In this document: positions 17,408 through 26,574 of the stretch, in pieces
How the letters are laid out: every line of letters begins with the position of its first letter
How positions within the stretch are numbered: position 1 is the first letter of the stretch
Assembly: GCA_044433305.1 (NCBI GenBank)
Contig: JAWXTS010000002.1
Location: 22,897 to 86,896 of the forward strand
DNA length: 64,000 bases
Source of the DNA: JAWXTS01 sp044433305
GTDB lineage: Bacteria; Bacteroidota; Bacteroidia; Bacteroidales; Rikenellaceae
Direction of reading: 5' to 3'
Position numbers and translations under genes: made by a program
The notes under the pieces: model-generated
Told to the model about the DNA's origin: nothing
What the model saw: the letters and a program-made list of their open reading frames with translations, nothing else
The model's database searches: none

Positions 17408-19810
17408 TTATTCAAAGAAAGGATCGTTGCTATCGTCGTTGGCTGTTTCATTGATTTTTTCCAACTCTTTGTTGCAATCGAAGATTACTCCACCCACAGG
17501 CACAGGGAACTTGTCATCTTGCGATATTCCTAGCGACTTGTTGGCATAGACATTCTTCATAAACTCGGCATAGATAGGCAGAGCTAGCGACGCGCCCTCA
17601 CCTCCGCTCAGAAGGTGGACACTTCTATCCTCGCCACCGACCCACGCGCCAGCAACAAGCTTTGGTGTTACTCCCATGAACCATGCGTCAGAGCTATTTT
17701 GTGATGTGCCGGTCTTGCCGCCCATCTCGCCCGTAAACTGGTACATCCAGCGTAGGCGTCCTGCGGTTCCTGCGTTGACAACATTTTGTAGCATCTGGGT
17801 CATGGTATATGCTGTTTGCTCGCTAATGGCATCTGTGGTTGTCGAAGTGAAAGTGGCAAGCACATTGCCCTGACGGTCCTCTATACGGTTTACGAATATA
17901 GGTTCTATAAAGACTCCTCGATTAGAGAATGTTCCATAGGCTCCCACCATCTCAAATAGCGAGAAGTCTGGCGTGCCAAGGCACAGTGCGTACACAGGGT
18001 CTATGTAGCTCTTGATACCCATCTTGTGTATCATGTCGGCTACGGCCTTAGGCTGCTTGGCTTGTTTCATAATCCATGCAGAGTAGTTGTTGCGAGAGTT
18101 GGCAAGTCCCCAGCTCAAAGGTTTCATCTCTCCGTCATATACAACCGTGCCCGATTCCTTAGGCTGCCAAGCATCACCAGCGTAGGTTTCTATGGTTACA
18201 GGCAAGTTTGGCACAGGGCTGCATGGGTTGTATCCCAGTTGGTCCATGGCAAAGGTATAGATAAATGGTTTTATCGTTGAGCCAACTTGACGTCGACCTT
18301 GTTTGACCATATCGTACTTAAAGTAGCGGAAGTTTGGACCTCCAACATAGGCTCTCACATTACCGTTTGATGGATCCATGGCCATAAACGATGCACGCAT
18401 ATACCTCTTATAATATAGAATTGAGTCGCGAGGAGATAGAACAGTGTCTATTTCGCCACCATAAGAAAAGACTCTCATCTTGGTTGGTGTGGCAAACTCT
18501 TCTTTTATCTTGCTGTCGCTAGCACCACTGTTTTTAAGGTAGCGGTATCTGTCCGTTTGGCGGATGGCGTTATTTATAATCTGCTCCTGAACTTCTTTCT
18601 CGGTGTCTATAAATAGTACTCGTGTGTTCTTGTATTGAGTCTCCATGCGCGGCTGTACCGACTCAGACATGTTTTTCACCAGTGCATCTTCGGCATATTG
18701 CTGCATGGTTGCATTGATGGTGGTATATATCTTTAGACCATCGCGGTAGAGGTTATACTGTGTGCCGTCGGCCTTAGTATTTTTCTGACACCAGCCATAT
18801 AGAGGATTCTCGTCCCACATCTTGGCGGCCTGCTCATAGTCCCATTCTGTTAGGAACTGGTTCTTTGTTGGGCGGCTCATGGTCATAACCTGACGTAGCA
18901 TCTCTCTGAAGTAGGTTCCTGTACCAGCATTGTGAGATATAGGTTGATACTCCAGCTCTATTGGCATGTTCATAAGTGAGTCGCATAAGTGCTTAGAAAG
19001 TGAGCCGTTAACGTGCATACGTGCTAGCACAGTGTTGCGGCGAGTAAGCGAACGCTCAGGGTTGATAACAGGGCTATATCGTGTTGGGGCATTCACCACA
19101 CCTACAAGTAGGGCTGCTTGCTCAACCTTCAGCTCATCGGGCTGGCAGTTGAAGAATGTGCGCGCCGCACTTTTTATACCATACGAGTTACTACCATAGC
19201 CCACCGTATTCAGGTACATAGCTATGATTTCTTCTTTGGTGTAGTTGTGTTCAAGCATGACAGCCGTTATCCACTCCTTGAATTTAGAGACAACGAGTTT
19301 AAATGCACGCGAGAAAGGGTTTGTGTATGTTGTTGTGTCGCGTGGATATAGGTTTTTGGCTAGCTGCTGAGTTATGGTACTACCACCTCCCTGATCGCTA
19401 TTACCCATGGCTAGGGTTTTGACCATCACGCGGGCGATAGAAACAAAGTCTATACCTGAGTGGCCATAGAAGCGAGCATCCTCGGTGGCTATAAGTGCTG
19501 CCACAACGCTTGGGGCTAGCTCCTCATAGCTAACATAAGAGCGGTTTTGGATAAAGAAGCTACCCAGAACCTGACCTTCTTGAGAGTATATTTCTGTGGC
19601 AAGGTTGTTCTTTGGGTTCTCTAGCTCTTCAAAGGTTGGCAGCTTTCCGAATCCGCCAAGAGCAATCGTAATAATAAGTAGTATAACCGCTGTTGTAGGC
19701 ACTAGAATGATGCCCCAAAACCATTTTATGGCCTTTGGTGTTGATAATCGTGCTAGAAGCGGGGTGGTATTTTTCTTTTTTCTGCTCATATTTGTATTTG
19801 TTGAGTACAT
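17408..19810 (-). CDS. Class A penicillin-binding protein (PBP1A type)
   Basis: A bifunctional peptidoglycan glycosyltransferase/DD-transpeptidase of 800 residues, anchored in the inner membrane by one segment near 30-52. The GT51 domain (about 70-250) shows ATEDARFYGHSGID with catalytic Glu110, GGSTITQQLAKNLY near 142-155 and EHNYTKEEIIAMYLN. The transpeptidase domain shows STIK near residue 513 (nucleophile Ser), an SRN triad motif in GLANSRNNYS, and KTGT near 698. An alternative start at Met8 (base 19789) gives MSRKKKNTT; both starts lie downstream of the promoter. The ending is acidic (NDDSNDPFFE). Confidence 0.96.
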   Translation of the reverse strand: MYSTNTNMSRKKKNTTPLLARLSTPKAIKWFWGIILVPTTAVILLIITIALGGFGKLPTFEELENPKNNLATEIYSQEGQVLGSFFIQNRSYVSYEELAPSVVAALIATEDARFYGHSGIDFVSIARVMVKTLAMGNSDQGGGSTITQQLAKNLYPRDTTTYTNPFSRAFKLVVSKFKEWITAVMLEHNYTKEEIIAMYLNTVGYGSNSYGIKSAARTFFNCQPDELKVEQAALLVGVVNAPTRYSPVINPERSLTRRNTVLARMHVNGSLSKHLCDSLMNMPIELEYQPISHNAGTGTYFREMLRQVMTMSRPTKNQFLTEWDYEQAAKMWDENPLYGWCQKNTKADGTQYNLYRDGLKIYTTINATMQQYAEDALVKNMSESVQPRMETQYKNTRVLFIDTEKEVQEQIINNAIRQTDRYRYLKNSGASDSKIKEEFATPTKMRVFSYGGEIDTVLSPRDSILYYKRYMRASFMAMDPSNGNVRAYVGGPNFRYFKYDMVKQGRRQVGSTIKPFIYTFAMDQLGYNPCSPVPNLPVTIETYAGDAWQPKESGTVVYDGEMKPLSWGLANSRNNYSAWIMKQAKQPKAVADMIHKMGIKSYIDPVYALCLGTPDFSLFEMVGAYGTFSNRGVFIEPIFVNRIEDRQGNVLATFTSTTTDAISEQTAYTMTQMLQNVVNAGTAGRLRWMYQFTGEMGGKTGTSQNSSDAWFMGVTPKLVAGAWVGGEDRSVHLLSGGEGASLALPIYAEFMKNVYANKSLGISQDDKFPVPVGGVIFDCNKELEKINETANDDSNDPFFE

Positions 19811-19844
19811 TCTAGGTGTCTTTTAGATACCTACATTGAACCTC

Positions 19845-19875
19845 CAAAAGTACATATTTTTTTATGGCCTTCAAA
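19845..19875 (-). promoter_or_regulatory. Promoter of the penicillin-binding protein gene
   Basis: On the minus strand TTTG (19872-19875), 19 bp, then TACTTTTG (19845-19852): a full match to the Bacteroidota promoter. It sits in the 107-bp gap after nth, 34 bp from the first possible ATG. Confidence 0.75.
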
Positions 19876-19917
19876 ATTAACAGCCATATAAGCACTATTA
19901 TTATGTTATTTTGTGGA

Positions 19918-20547
19918 TTAAAGCTTTTTTGCACACAGTTCATTAAGCCCACATTCATCACATTTGGGCTTGCGAGCAACACACACATAACGGCCATGGA
20001 GGATGAGCCAATGATGGGCAATGGGCAGCAGGTGAGATGGTATAAGCTCTACGAGCTGCTGTTCGGTTTGCAGAGGGGTCTTGGCTTTGAGAGTAAGCCC
20101 CATGCGCGCAGCCACCCTAAATACGTGCGTATCTACGGGCATAACCTCGCGCCCAAAAATCACCGAACCAACAACGTTGGCTGTCTTGCGACCCACGCCA
20201 GGGAGCTTCTGCAGCTGGTCTATGTCTGAGGGCACCTGAGAACCAAACTCGTCTACAAGCTTGCGTGCCATGCCAGCAAGGTTCTTGGCCTTGTTATTGG
20301 GGTAGGATATGCTTTTGATATAAGGGAATATATCTTCGGCCGAGGCTTCGGCCATAGCTTCAGGTGTTGGAAAACGCTCGAAGAGTGCTGGGGTGGTCAT
20401 ATTGACCCTCTTGTCTGTGCACTGAGCAGACAAGATTACCGCCACAACAAGCTCGTATGGGTTGCGATAATCAAGCTCACTTTCTGCCACAGGCATATTC
20501 TCGCTAAACCACTCTACGATTTTATTTGCACGTTCCTTGCGTCTCAT
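19918..20547 (-). CDS. nth: Endonuclease III
   Basis: A bifunctional DNA glycosylase/AP lyase that removes oxidised pyrimidines. At 209 residues it is almost the length of the E. coli enzyme (211). The helix-hairpin-helix LPGVGRKTANVV (about 114-125) contains the catalytic lysine, and the catalytic aspartate lies in MPVDTHVFRVA. The C-terminus has the iron-sulfur ligands spaced C-x6-C-x2-C-x5-C. It begins 5 bp after the second VWA gene, so it is likely the last gene of the Bat operon transcript; the next gene has its own promoter. Confidence 0.97.
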   Translation of the reverse strand: MRRKERANKIVEWFSENMPVAESELDYRNPYELVVAVILSAQCTDKRVNMTTPALFERFPTPEAMAEASAEDIFPYIKSISYPNNKAKNLAGMARKLVDEFGSQVPSDIDQLQKLPGVGRKTANVVGSVIFGREVMPVDTHVFRVAARMGLTLKAKTPLQTEQQLVELIPSHLLPIAHHWLILHGRYVCVARKPKCDECGLNELCAKKL

Positions 20548-20552
20548 TGTCT

Positions 20553-21566
20553 TTATTTGAAGATATTCAGAGAGCCAAATATTCTATTCTTACGATCTAG
20601 AATCAGCAGCTCAAGAACAAGCAAAACCACAGCTCCCCAAAGGAAGTATTCATACTGCTCGTCATATTCCTCGAAGCTCATCACCGACAGCTCTTTGGAT
20701 TGTTGCTTCTGTATCTCAGAAACTATCTCCTCTAGTCCAAGGCTGTGGTTGGCAGCACGAATGTAAGCACCGCCTGATGTTACGGCAATCTTTTGTAGTG
20801 TCTGCTCATCGAGTTTAGAGACTACCATGTCGCCATTCTCATCCTTAATAAATTCACCATTAATATTGATTGGCGAACCCTCTGGAGTTCCTATACCTAT
20901 GGTGTAGAGTGTTATTCCTTTTTCCGAAGCGGCTTTTGCAGCAGCCAGTGCGTCGCCCTCGTGGCTCTCACCGTCAGAGATAAGCACTATCACGCGACTA
21001 TCTTCGCTGCCCGTAGAGAAAGAGTTTGAGGCATGGTTTATGGCGCGGGCAAGGTCTGTACCCTGCTTAGATACCATATCTGGAGATATGTCGTCTATGA
21101 AGTTGAGTGCCGCGCTGTGGTCTGCCGTTAGAGGCAGCTGAGTGTAGGCGTCGCCTGCAAATATCACCACACCAACCAAATCGTTGGGCAACTTGTCGAG
21201 TATTCTTGTTATAGAATATTTCGTGCGCTCAAGTCTGTTAGGCTTAAAGTCGTCGGCAAGCATACTGTTAGATACGTCTAGGGTAAAGACAATTTCTACG
21301 CCCTCGTGTGTGCTCTGAGATAGTTTAGAGCCTGATTGTGGGCGTGCAGCAGCCAATATAAGAAGCATGGTAGCCACCATAAATATTATGGCCTTGTTCA
21401 TGGTGCGCCTTGTCGATAGCTCGGGCATCAAAGACATTATTGTGCCAAAGTTACCTGCGGCCTTGATGTTGCGTCGGGCCTTGATTCTATATAATATATA
21501 TGCACCTATGAAAATAGGTATTAGCAACAATAAATATAGATATTCTGGAGATTCAAATCTAAACAT
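20553..21566 (-). CDS. batB: VWA-domain membrane protein, BatB-like
   Basis: A 337-residue protein with two N-terminal membrane segments (about 10-27 and 56-72), a von Willebrand A domain with the MIDAS motif DVSNSML near residues 93-99 and further metal residues (TDLA, ISDGESHEGD), and a C-terminal membrane segment near 308-325. It belongs to the BatA/BatB class first linked to aerotolerance in Bacteroides. The paralogue BatA lies 11 bp upstream. It is the last recognisable bat gene, since nth follows directly. Confidence 0.9.
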   Translation of the reverse strand: MFRFESPEYLYLLLLIPIFIGAYILYRIKARRNIKAAGNFGTIMSLMPELSTRRTMNKAIIFMVATMLLILAAARPQSGSKLSQSTHEGVEIVFTLDVSNSMLADDFKPNRLERTKYSITRILDKLPNDLVGVVIFAGDAYTQLPLTADHSAALNFIDDISPDMVSKQGTDLARAINHASNSFSTGSEDSRVIVLISDGESHEGDALAAAKAASEKGITLYTIGIGTPEGSPININGEFIKDENGDMVVSKLDEQTLQKIAVTSGGAYIRAANHSLGLEEIVSEIQKQQSKELSVMSFEEYDEQYEYFLWGAVVLLVLELLILDRKNRIFGSLNIFK

Positions 21567-21577
21567 AGTTCTAAAAT

Positions 21578-22567
21578 CTAAAAGTTCTTAAACCATAAGT
21601 GTTTCGTTAAAAACTCGGCCGCCATAAGTGCAAGAGCCATAAGTAGTAGCGGCACAAAGAGTTCTTCTCTTAGTACGCGGTTGCTCACTTCTATTTCGCT
21701 GCGCTCTAGTGCGTCAATGCGCTTGTAAATCTCTAGTAGGGACTTGTTGTCCTTGGCTCTAAAGTATTCACCATCGGTCTGTTCTGATATGTCGCTTAGG
21801 GTTTGCTCGTCTATCTCTACTTTCATAGGAACGTATGATATGCGTCCCCAAGGGTCCATGGCAGGGTAGGGAGCTTCGCCCTCGGTACCAACGCCTATGG
21901 TGTAAACCTTAATATCATAGCTGCTTGCAATAGAAGCGGCTGTTAGCGGAGCTATCTGGCCAGCGTTATTAACACCGTCGGTAAGTAGTATGATGACCTT
22001 GCTCTTGGCCTGACTGTCCTTGAGTCTGTTTATGGCGGTGGCAAGGCCTTCGCCTATGGCCGTACCGTCTGTTATAATGCCATTTTCTACCTGAGACAGC
22101 AGGTTGGTAAGTGTTGACTTGTCTGTTGTCAATGGGCTTTGAGTGTAGCTCTCGCCTGCAAAAACCACAAGACCAATACGGTCGTTGGGACGACTATTGA
22201 TAAACTCTGCGGCTATGCTCTTCACCGCACTGATACGGTTAGGCTCAAAGTCGCGCGCAAGCATACTGCCCGAGATGTCCAGTGAAAGAACTATATCTAT
22301 ACCCTCTGTCTTGCTCGAGGATACGGTTGACGAACTTTGAGGGCGTGCCAATGCCACTATGGCCAGAGTGTAGGTCAACATGCGTAGCACAAAGGGCAGG
22401 TGACGTAATCTTTGACGCAAGGTCTTAGGCATGGCCTCAAGCTCTGTGCTGTTAGATGTGCCTAGAGTCGCACCGCCTTGTCGTTGACGATATATGTAGT
22501 AGGCCACTAGAGGAATGATGCCCAGTAGTAACCACAGCAGATGTATATTTGCAAAGGTGATACTCAT
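21578..22567 (-). CDS. batA: VWA-domain membrane protein, BatA-like
   Basis: A 329-residue paralogue of the next gene. Membrane segments lie near residues 8-23 and 58-74, the MIDAS motif DISGSMLARDF near 96-106 (Asp96 at the MIDAS start), followed by SPLTTD and LLTDGVNNAG, and a C-terminal membrane segment near 305-320. It starts 2 bp after the TPR gene. BatA proteins are thought to assemble with BatB and TPR partners in the membrane next to a MoxR chaperone. Confidence 0.9.
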   Translation of the reverse strand: MSITFANIHLLWLLLGIIPLVAYYIYRQRQGGATLGTSNSTELEAMPKTLRQRLRHLPFVLRMLTYTLAIVALARPQSSSTVSSSKTEGIDIVLSLDISGSMLARDFEPNRISAVKSIAAEFINSRPNDRIGLVVFAGESYTQSPLTTDKSTLTNLLSQVENGIITDGTAIGEGLATAINRLKDSQAKSKVIILLTDGVNNAGQIAPLTAASIASSYDIKVYTIGVGTEGEAPYPAMDPWGRISYVPMKVEIDEQTLSDISEQTDGEYFRAKDNKSLLEIYKRIDALERSEIEVSNRVLREELFVPLLLMALALMAAEFLTKHLWFKNF

Positions 22568-22569
22568 TG

Positions 22570-23379
22570 TTACCAGTTTTTAGTTGATGATTGTTGGCCT
22601 TGGGCGTTATGTGCCTTGACCTTCTCGCGAGCATTGTCCTCGCTCTCCTGCACCGCTTGCAGTATCTGCTGAGCCTCTTGTTGGCTCATCTTCTGCTCGC
22701 CTGTTTGACCTTCTCCCTGTTGAGGGTCCTGCTTGCCATCTCCTTGGTCCTGATTCTGCTCGCCATCCCCTTGGTCTTGGTCTTGGTCCTGATTTTGGTC
22801 TTGGTCGCCCTGATCTCCTTGATCTTGGTTCTGATCACCATCTCCTTGATTCTGATCTTGGTTTTGGTCCTGATTTTGATCTTGGTCTTGGTTGTCCTCA
22901 CCGCCGCCACCGCCGCCGCCTTGGTTGTCCTCGTTCTCTAGCATCTTCTGAGTGTAGGCAAGATTAAACTTGGCCGAGGTGTCGCTAGGGTTTAGGCGTA
23001 GGGCCTGTTTATATGATTCGAGAGCTTGCTCAAACATACGTTGCTGGAACAGTGCGTTGCCTTCATTATAAAATGCCTTTTGACGTATGTCAACAGGTAT
23101 AGAGTCTGCTTTTAGTGGAGCCAGTGCCTGAACCGCTTCGCTATACATCTCTTGTTTGTAGCGTGCATCAGCTAGATTGAAACGTGCCTCAGGCGAGTCT
23201 GGCGTCAGTGCCAGTGCGCGCGAATATAGTTCCTCCGATAGAGAGTATCTCTCGTCTAGGTAGGCTCTGTTGCCCGAACGTATCTTGCTGCGCTCAGGGT
23301 AACGCTGAGAGTAGCCACTGCCCACAAAAACTAGCAATGAGCAGACTACCAAGCTAAATATAATTATGCGTTGTCTCAT
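22570..23379 (-). CDS. TPR protein with Asp/Gln/Asn repeat, BatC-like
   Basis: A 269-residue protein with a signal or membrane anchor at residues 5-24 and about three TPR units between 30 and 145 (the clearest is KAFYNEGNALFQQRMFEQALESYKQALRLNPSD-type, 101-133). A Gly7 run (154-160) and a DQNQ-type low-complexity tract to about residue 225 follow, then a conserved tail MSQQEAQQILQAVQESEDN. Its start overlaps the previous gene by 4 bp. In Bacteroides the TPR gene (batC) normally follows batB; here it precedes batA. Confidence 0.85.
   Translation of the reverse strand: MRQRIIIFSLVVCSLLVFVGSGYSQRYPERSKIRSGNRAYLDERYSLSEELYSRALALTPDSPEARFNLADARYKQEMYSEAVQALAPLKADSIPVDIRQKAFYNEGNALFQQRMFEQALESYKQALRLNPSDTSAKFNLAYTQKMLENEDNQGGGGGGGEDNQDQDQNQDQNQDQNQGDGDQNQDQGDQGDQDQNQDQDQDQGDGEQNQDQGDGKQDPQQGEGQTGEQKMSQQEAQQILQAVQESEDNAREKVKAHNAQGQQSSTKNW
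22705..22920 (-). repeat. Low-complexity Gly/Asp-Gln-Asn coding repeat
   Basis: Codes for residues 154-225 of the TPR protein: seven glycines, then repeats of DQNQ and DQG with occasional Glu and Lys. At the DNA level it is a run of six-base near-repeats of the ttggtc/ctgatt kind. Such tracts can change length by slippage and may vary between strains. Confidence 0.85.
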
Positions 23380-24404
23380 ACGTTCTTTGGTTGTTGATTA
23401 TCACTTTGAGTAGGGTCTGCATCTTGCTCAGGGTTGCTCTGCTGCTCGACTTCTATAATCTTGGTGTCCTCAATAAAGTAGTAGGCATTGTTATAGTTAT
23501 CCTCGTTATCTTCGGCATCAGGGGTGTGCTTAGCAAACTTAACATAGTCGGCTGTTGTAAGCAGGCTTGTTAGGCGTTTGAATGACTTGTCGTCAGCATT
23601 AGTAGCCTTAATCTCAGAGAGAATCTCAGGAGTAGATTTCTCCAAAGCTCCAATATCATAACGCTCCTCGATATAGGTTCTGACAATATCTGTCAGGGCA
23701 GTGTAATATTGCTTGATATGTCCTGCTTGCCATAGCTTCTTAGAGTTTAGTTTCTCTAGAGCCTTGATGGCTTTAAGGTGTGCGGCTTCTGGTGGAACGA
23801 CCTCGTTGTCAGCCCTGTTTCTGCGTTTGGCTATCTGACGCATTATGTAAAGCACTATCAGTGCTATAATGATACACGCCAAAAGACCATACATCAAGTA
23901 CTGGCTAAATTCACCAAACATCAAAGGCGCATCAAGTGGTGGTACTATATCTACAATAACCTGAGTTGTGGTGTCTATTTCATAGGTTGTCACCAGTAGC
24001 GACAGCGAGTCAATAGAAAATAGCGTATCCATCTGATTGCGCCCAGCTACCATAACGGGGAACTGACCAAGCTCATACATTCCAGCGTCGAAGCAAGTAA
24101 GCAGGTACTCTTTGCGTAGGGTGTGTACGCGGCCCTCGCGAGCTACGGTGTCTATGGGAGTTTCGCTAAGGACTTCTATGTAGGCTGAGTCAAGCGTACC
24201 CTCAAACACAGGGAAGTATGCTTGTTCTACCAGATCCTTGGTAATTTCGACCTTAAGTCTGAACTGGTCACCTATCATAATGCTGTCAGAGCTTAGTGAG
24301 GCTCTAACTACGGCTTTTTCTTGGCCCGAAGGATTCTGAGCCGTCAGTCCAAAGCCCAAGGCTCCAAGCAGTATAAAGGAGAATATAAATTTAATTATCT
24401 TCAT
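23376..24404 (-). CDS. Bat-operon membrane protein with N-terminal BatD-like beta domain
   Basis: A 342-residue protein: signal peptide about 1-22, an extracytoplasmic beta-rich region to about 160 (VRASLSSDSIMIGDQFRLKVEI), one membrane segment near 171-189 (YGLLACIIIALIVLYIM) and a cytoplasmic C-terminal helical part (LKAIKALEKLNSKKLWQ, IEERYDIGALEKSTPEIL). This is the usual layout of the unnamed gene between DUF58 and batA in Bacteroidales. It is much shorter than a true BatD (about 600 residues). It starts 3 bp after DUF58. Confidence 0.75.
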   Translation of the reverse strand: MKIIKFIFSFILLGALGFGLTAQNPSGQEKAVVRASLSSDSIMIGDQFRLKVEITKDLVEQAYFPVFEGTLDSAYIEVLSETPIDTVAREGRVHTLRKEYLLTCFDAGMYELGQFPVMVAGRNQMDTLFSIDSLSLLVTTYEIDTTTQVIVDIVPPLDAPLMFGEFSQYLMYGLLACIIIALIVLYIMRQIAKRRNRADNEVVPPEAAHLKAIKALEKLNSKKLWQAGHIKQYYTALTDIVRTYIEERYDIGALEKSTPEILSEIKATNADDKSFKRLTSLLTTADYVKFAKHTPDAEDNEDNYNNAYYFIEDTKIIEVEQQSNPEQDADPTQSDNQQPKNV

Positions 24405-24407
24405 AAT

Positions 24408-25298
24408 TTATCGTGCAGCAAAAAGTTTTATCAATGACTTAACATAATCGTCATCAGTGGCGATGCGTGTATTATCTACACGGCTACGTTTGAGAGCATT
24501 GTCTATAATCTCATTAACCTTTTGATGACGTAAAGCATAGATTTCTCTAACGCGACTGCTAGAGGTATCTATGGTAATGCGGCGTGCGGTTTCAAGGTCC
24601 TTGAACTCCATAAGCCCGATGTTCGGTAGTTCTATCTCGTGGCGGTCATAGACTCTGATGCCTACAATATCGTGCTTCTTAGATGCTATCTTCAGGGCGT
24701 CCTCGCAGCGTAGAGTGTCGTTCTCTATGCCATCAAGGAAGTCTGATAGCACAAATACGGCAGCTCTCTTCTTGAGCATGTTGGTCAAGAAGACAAGAGG
24801 CTCAGAGAGCGATGTGCCACTTTGCTCAGGCTTGAACTCCAGTAGCTCGCGTATTATGGCCAGCACATGAGAGCGACCTTTCTTTGGGGGTATATATTTT
24901 TCTATCTTGTCACTAAAGAAAAGACATCCCACCTTATCGTTATTCTCTATGGCCGAGAAAGCCAAAATAGCTGCTATCTCTGTTGTTAGTTCGCGCTTGG
25001 TCAGCTCGCTAGAGCCAAACTTGCCCGAGCCACTAACGTCGATAACAAGTATCATGGTCAGCTCGCGCTCCTCCTCATAGATTTTGATATGGGGAGAGCG
25101 ACTGCGGGCCGTAACGTTCCAGTCTATGTCGCGCACGTCGTCACCTATGCGGTATTCGCGCACCTCGCTAAAGGACATACCGTGTCCACGGAAGGCACTG
25201 TGGTACTTTCCGGCAAAGACATCTTGACTCAAGCTGCGGCTGCGAATCTCGATTTTACGTATTTTCTTTAGTATTTCGTTGCTGCTTTTTTCCATCAC
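24408..25298 (-). CDS. DUF58 domain protein
   Basis: A 296-residue soluble protein of the DUF58 family: the family core YRIGDDVRDIDWNVTARS near residues 48-65 and a VWA-like fold with VIDVSGSGKFGS (about 84-95) and FVLSDFLDG. It accompanies MoxR ATPases throughout the bacteria and probably serves as their substrate-linking partner. The gap to moxR is 42 bp. No signal peptide or membrane segment is seen. Confidence 0.9.
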   Translation of the reverse strand: MMEKSSNEILKKIRKIEIRSRSLSQDVFAGKYHSAFRGHGMSFSEVREYRIGDDVRDIDWNVTARSRSPHIKIYEEERELTMILVIDVSGSGKFGSSELTKRELTTEIAAILAFSAIENNDKVGCLFFSDKIEKYIPPKKGRSHVLAIIRELLEFKPEQSGTSLSEPLVFLTNMLKKRAAVFVLSDFLDGIENDTLRCEDALKIASKKHDIVGIRVYDRHEIELPNIGLMEFKDLETARRITIDTSSSRVREIYALRHQKVNEIIDNALKRSRVDNTRIATDDDYVKSLIKLFAAR

Positions 25299-25340
25299 CT
25301 TAAAATTTTGTTATACTAACATCTTTATAAAGGGGTTGGA

Positions 25341-26339
25341 TTAAGGTACCTCAACAGCATTTAAGATTTCTGTTATAATCTCTTCGGTTGTGACATTCTC
25401 AGCCTCGGCCTCGTAGGTAAGTCCTATACGGTGGCGTAGTACGTCGTGACATACAGCACGCACATCCTCAGGGATAACATATCCGCGGCGTTTGATAAAG
25501 GCATAGCTCTTGGCTGCTTTGGCAAGCGAGATGCTGGCACGTGGTGAACCGCCATAACTAATCATAGAGGCCAAAGAATCTAGCTTATACTCAGATGGTT
25601 CGCGAGTAGCAAAGATAATGTCGATGATGTATTTCTCGATTTTCTCGTCCATATAAACATCCTCAACTACCTTGCGTGCAGCGATAATATCCTCTGGTTT
25701 GATAATCTTGTTTGGCTCTGGGAACTTCTCAGCGTTGAGGTTCATGCGTACGATGTCGCGCTCCTCTTGTTTCTTAGGGTAGGTGATGCGTGCCTTAAGC
25801 ATGAAACGGTCTACCTGTGCCTCTGGTAGAGGGTAGGTTCCTTCTTGCTCAAGAGGGTTCTGTGTTGCAAGCACCAAGAAAGGCTCTGGAAGTTTGTAAG
25901 TTGTGTCGCTGATGGTAACCTGACGCTCCTGCATGGCCTCAAGCAATGCACTCTGAACCTTTGCTGGAGAGCGGTTAATCTCATCTGCTATGATGAAGTT
26001 TGCGAAGATAGGTCCTTTTTTTACAAAGAAGTCTTCTGTCTTCTGCGAGTATATAAGTGTTCCTATCAAATCGGCAGGAAGCAAGTCGGGAGTAAATTGA
26101 ATACGGCTAAAGTTAGCGTCTACGGCTTTAGCTAGAGTGGTGATAGCTAGGGTTTTGGCTAGTCCAGGGACACCCTCAAGAAGTATGTGGCCTCCAGATA
26201 ATAGTCCTATAAGTAAAGTGTCTACAAGGTGTGCTTGACCTACGATGACCTTACCCATTTCCATTCGTAGCGTGTCAACAAATAGGCTTTCGCGTTCTAT
26301 GCGTTCATTAAGCTCTTTGATGTTTACTGTCTCGCTCAT
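25341..26339 (-). CDS. MoxR-family AAA+ ATPase
   Basis: A 332-residue AAA+ chaperone. Walker A is GVPGLAKT (about 56-63), Walker B IIADEINRSP (about 115-124), sensor 1 is in ATQNPLEQEGTYPLPEAQVDR and the arginine-finger region follows. It is the first gene of the minus-strand run MoxR-DUF58-membrane protein-TPR-BatA-BatB-nth. MoxR proteins remodel metal-dependent or VWA-containing complexes. It diverges from the helicase gene across 235 bp; no complete minus-strand promoter could be assigned there. Confidence 0.95.
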   Translation of the reverse strand: MSETVNIKELNERIERESLFVDTLRMEMGKVIVGQAHLVDTLLIGLLSGGHILLEGVPGLAKTLAITTLAKAVDANFSRIQFTPDLLPADLIGTLIYSQKTEDFFVKKGPIFANFIIADEINRSPAKVQSALLEAMQERQVTISDTTYKLPEPFLVLATQNPLEQEGTYPLPEAQVDRFMLKARITYPKKQEERDIVRMNLNAEKFPEPNKIIKPEDIIAARKVVEDVYMDEKIEKYIIDIIFATREPSEYKLDSLASMISYGGSPRASISLAKAAKSYAFIKRRGYVIPEDVRAVCHDVLRHRIGLTYEAEAENVTTEEIITEILNAVEVP

Positions 26340-26517
26340 AATCTATATATTTGTTATTTAATTTATGTTCTGAAAAATCGTTTCACGTTAATATATTCTA
26401 AACGAAGGTAACGCAAAAATATTGCAATTTTTTGATTTATCGGCATTTTTTTCAAAAACATAGTAATTTTATGTTTACTTTCAGTGATTTTATATTTTTT
26501 CTTGAGGGGCTTGGTAG

Positions 26518-26548
26518 TTGCTCGGTTGTGCAAAATATGTTACCTTTG
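26518..26548 (+). promoter_or_regulatory. Promoter of the UvrD/PcrA helicase gene
   Basis: TTG (26518-26520), 20 bp, then TACCTTTG (26541-26548), a full -7 match. The expected transcription start near 26555 is downstream of the TTG at 26518, which therefore cannot be the translation start; GTG at 26575 can. Confidence 0.7.
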
Positions 26549-26574
26549 TAGGTGAAAAAATTATATCTAGTAAA

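Noticed and set aside
19864..20229. Plus-strand open frame of 121 codons opposite nth
   Set aside because: It is a shadow of nth, which has full catalytic and iron-sulfur motifs on the other strand.
22591..22941. Opposite-strand and shifted-frame open frames in the DQNQ repeat (Leu/Val-rich, or Lys/Thr-rich)
   Set aside because: They are by-products of the repetitive sequence of the TPR gene; no start signals or protein-like composition.
26340..26517. Minus-strand promoter for the moxR operon from TATTTTTG near 26415-26425
   Set aside because: A -7-like box is present but no -33 TTTG lies at 18-21 bp, and the region is too AT-rich for the single box to be meaningful.
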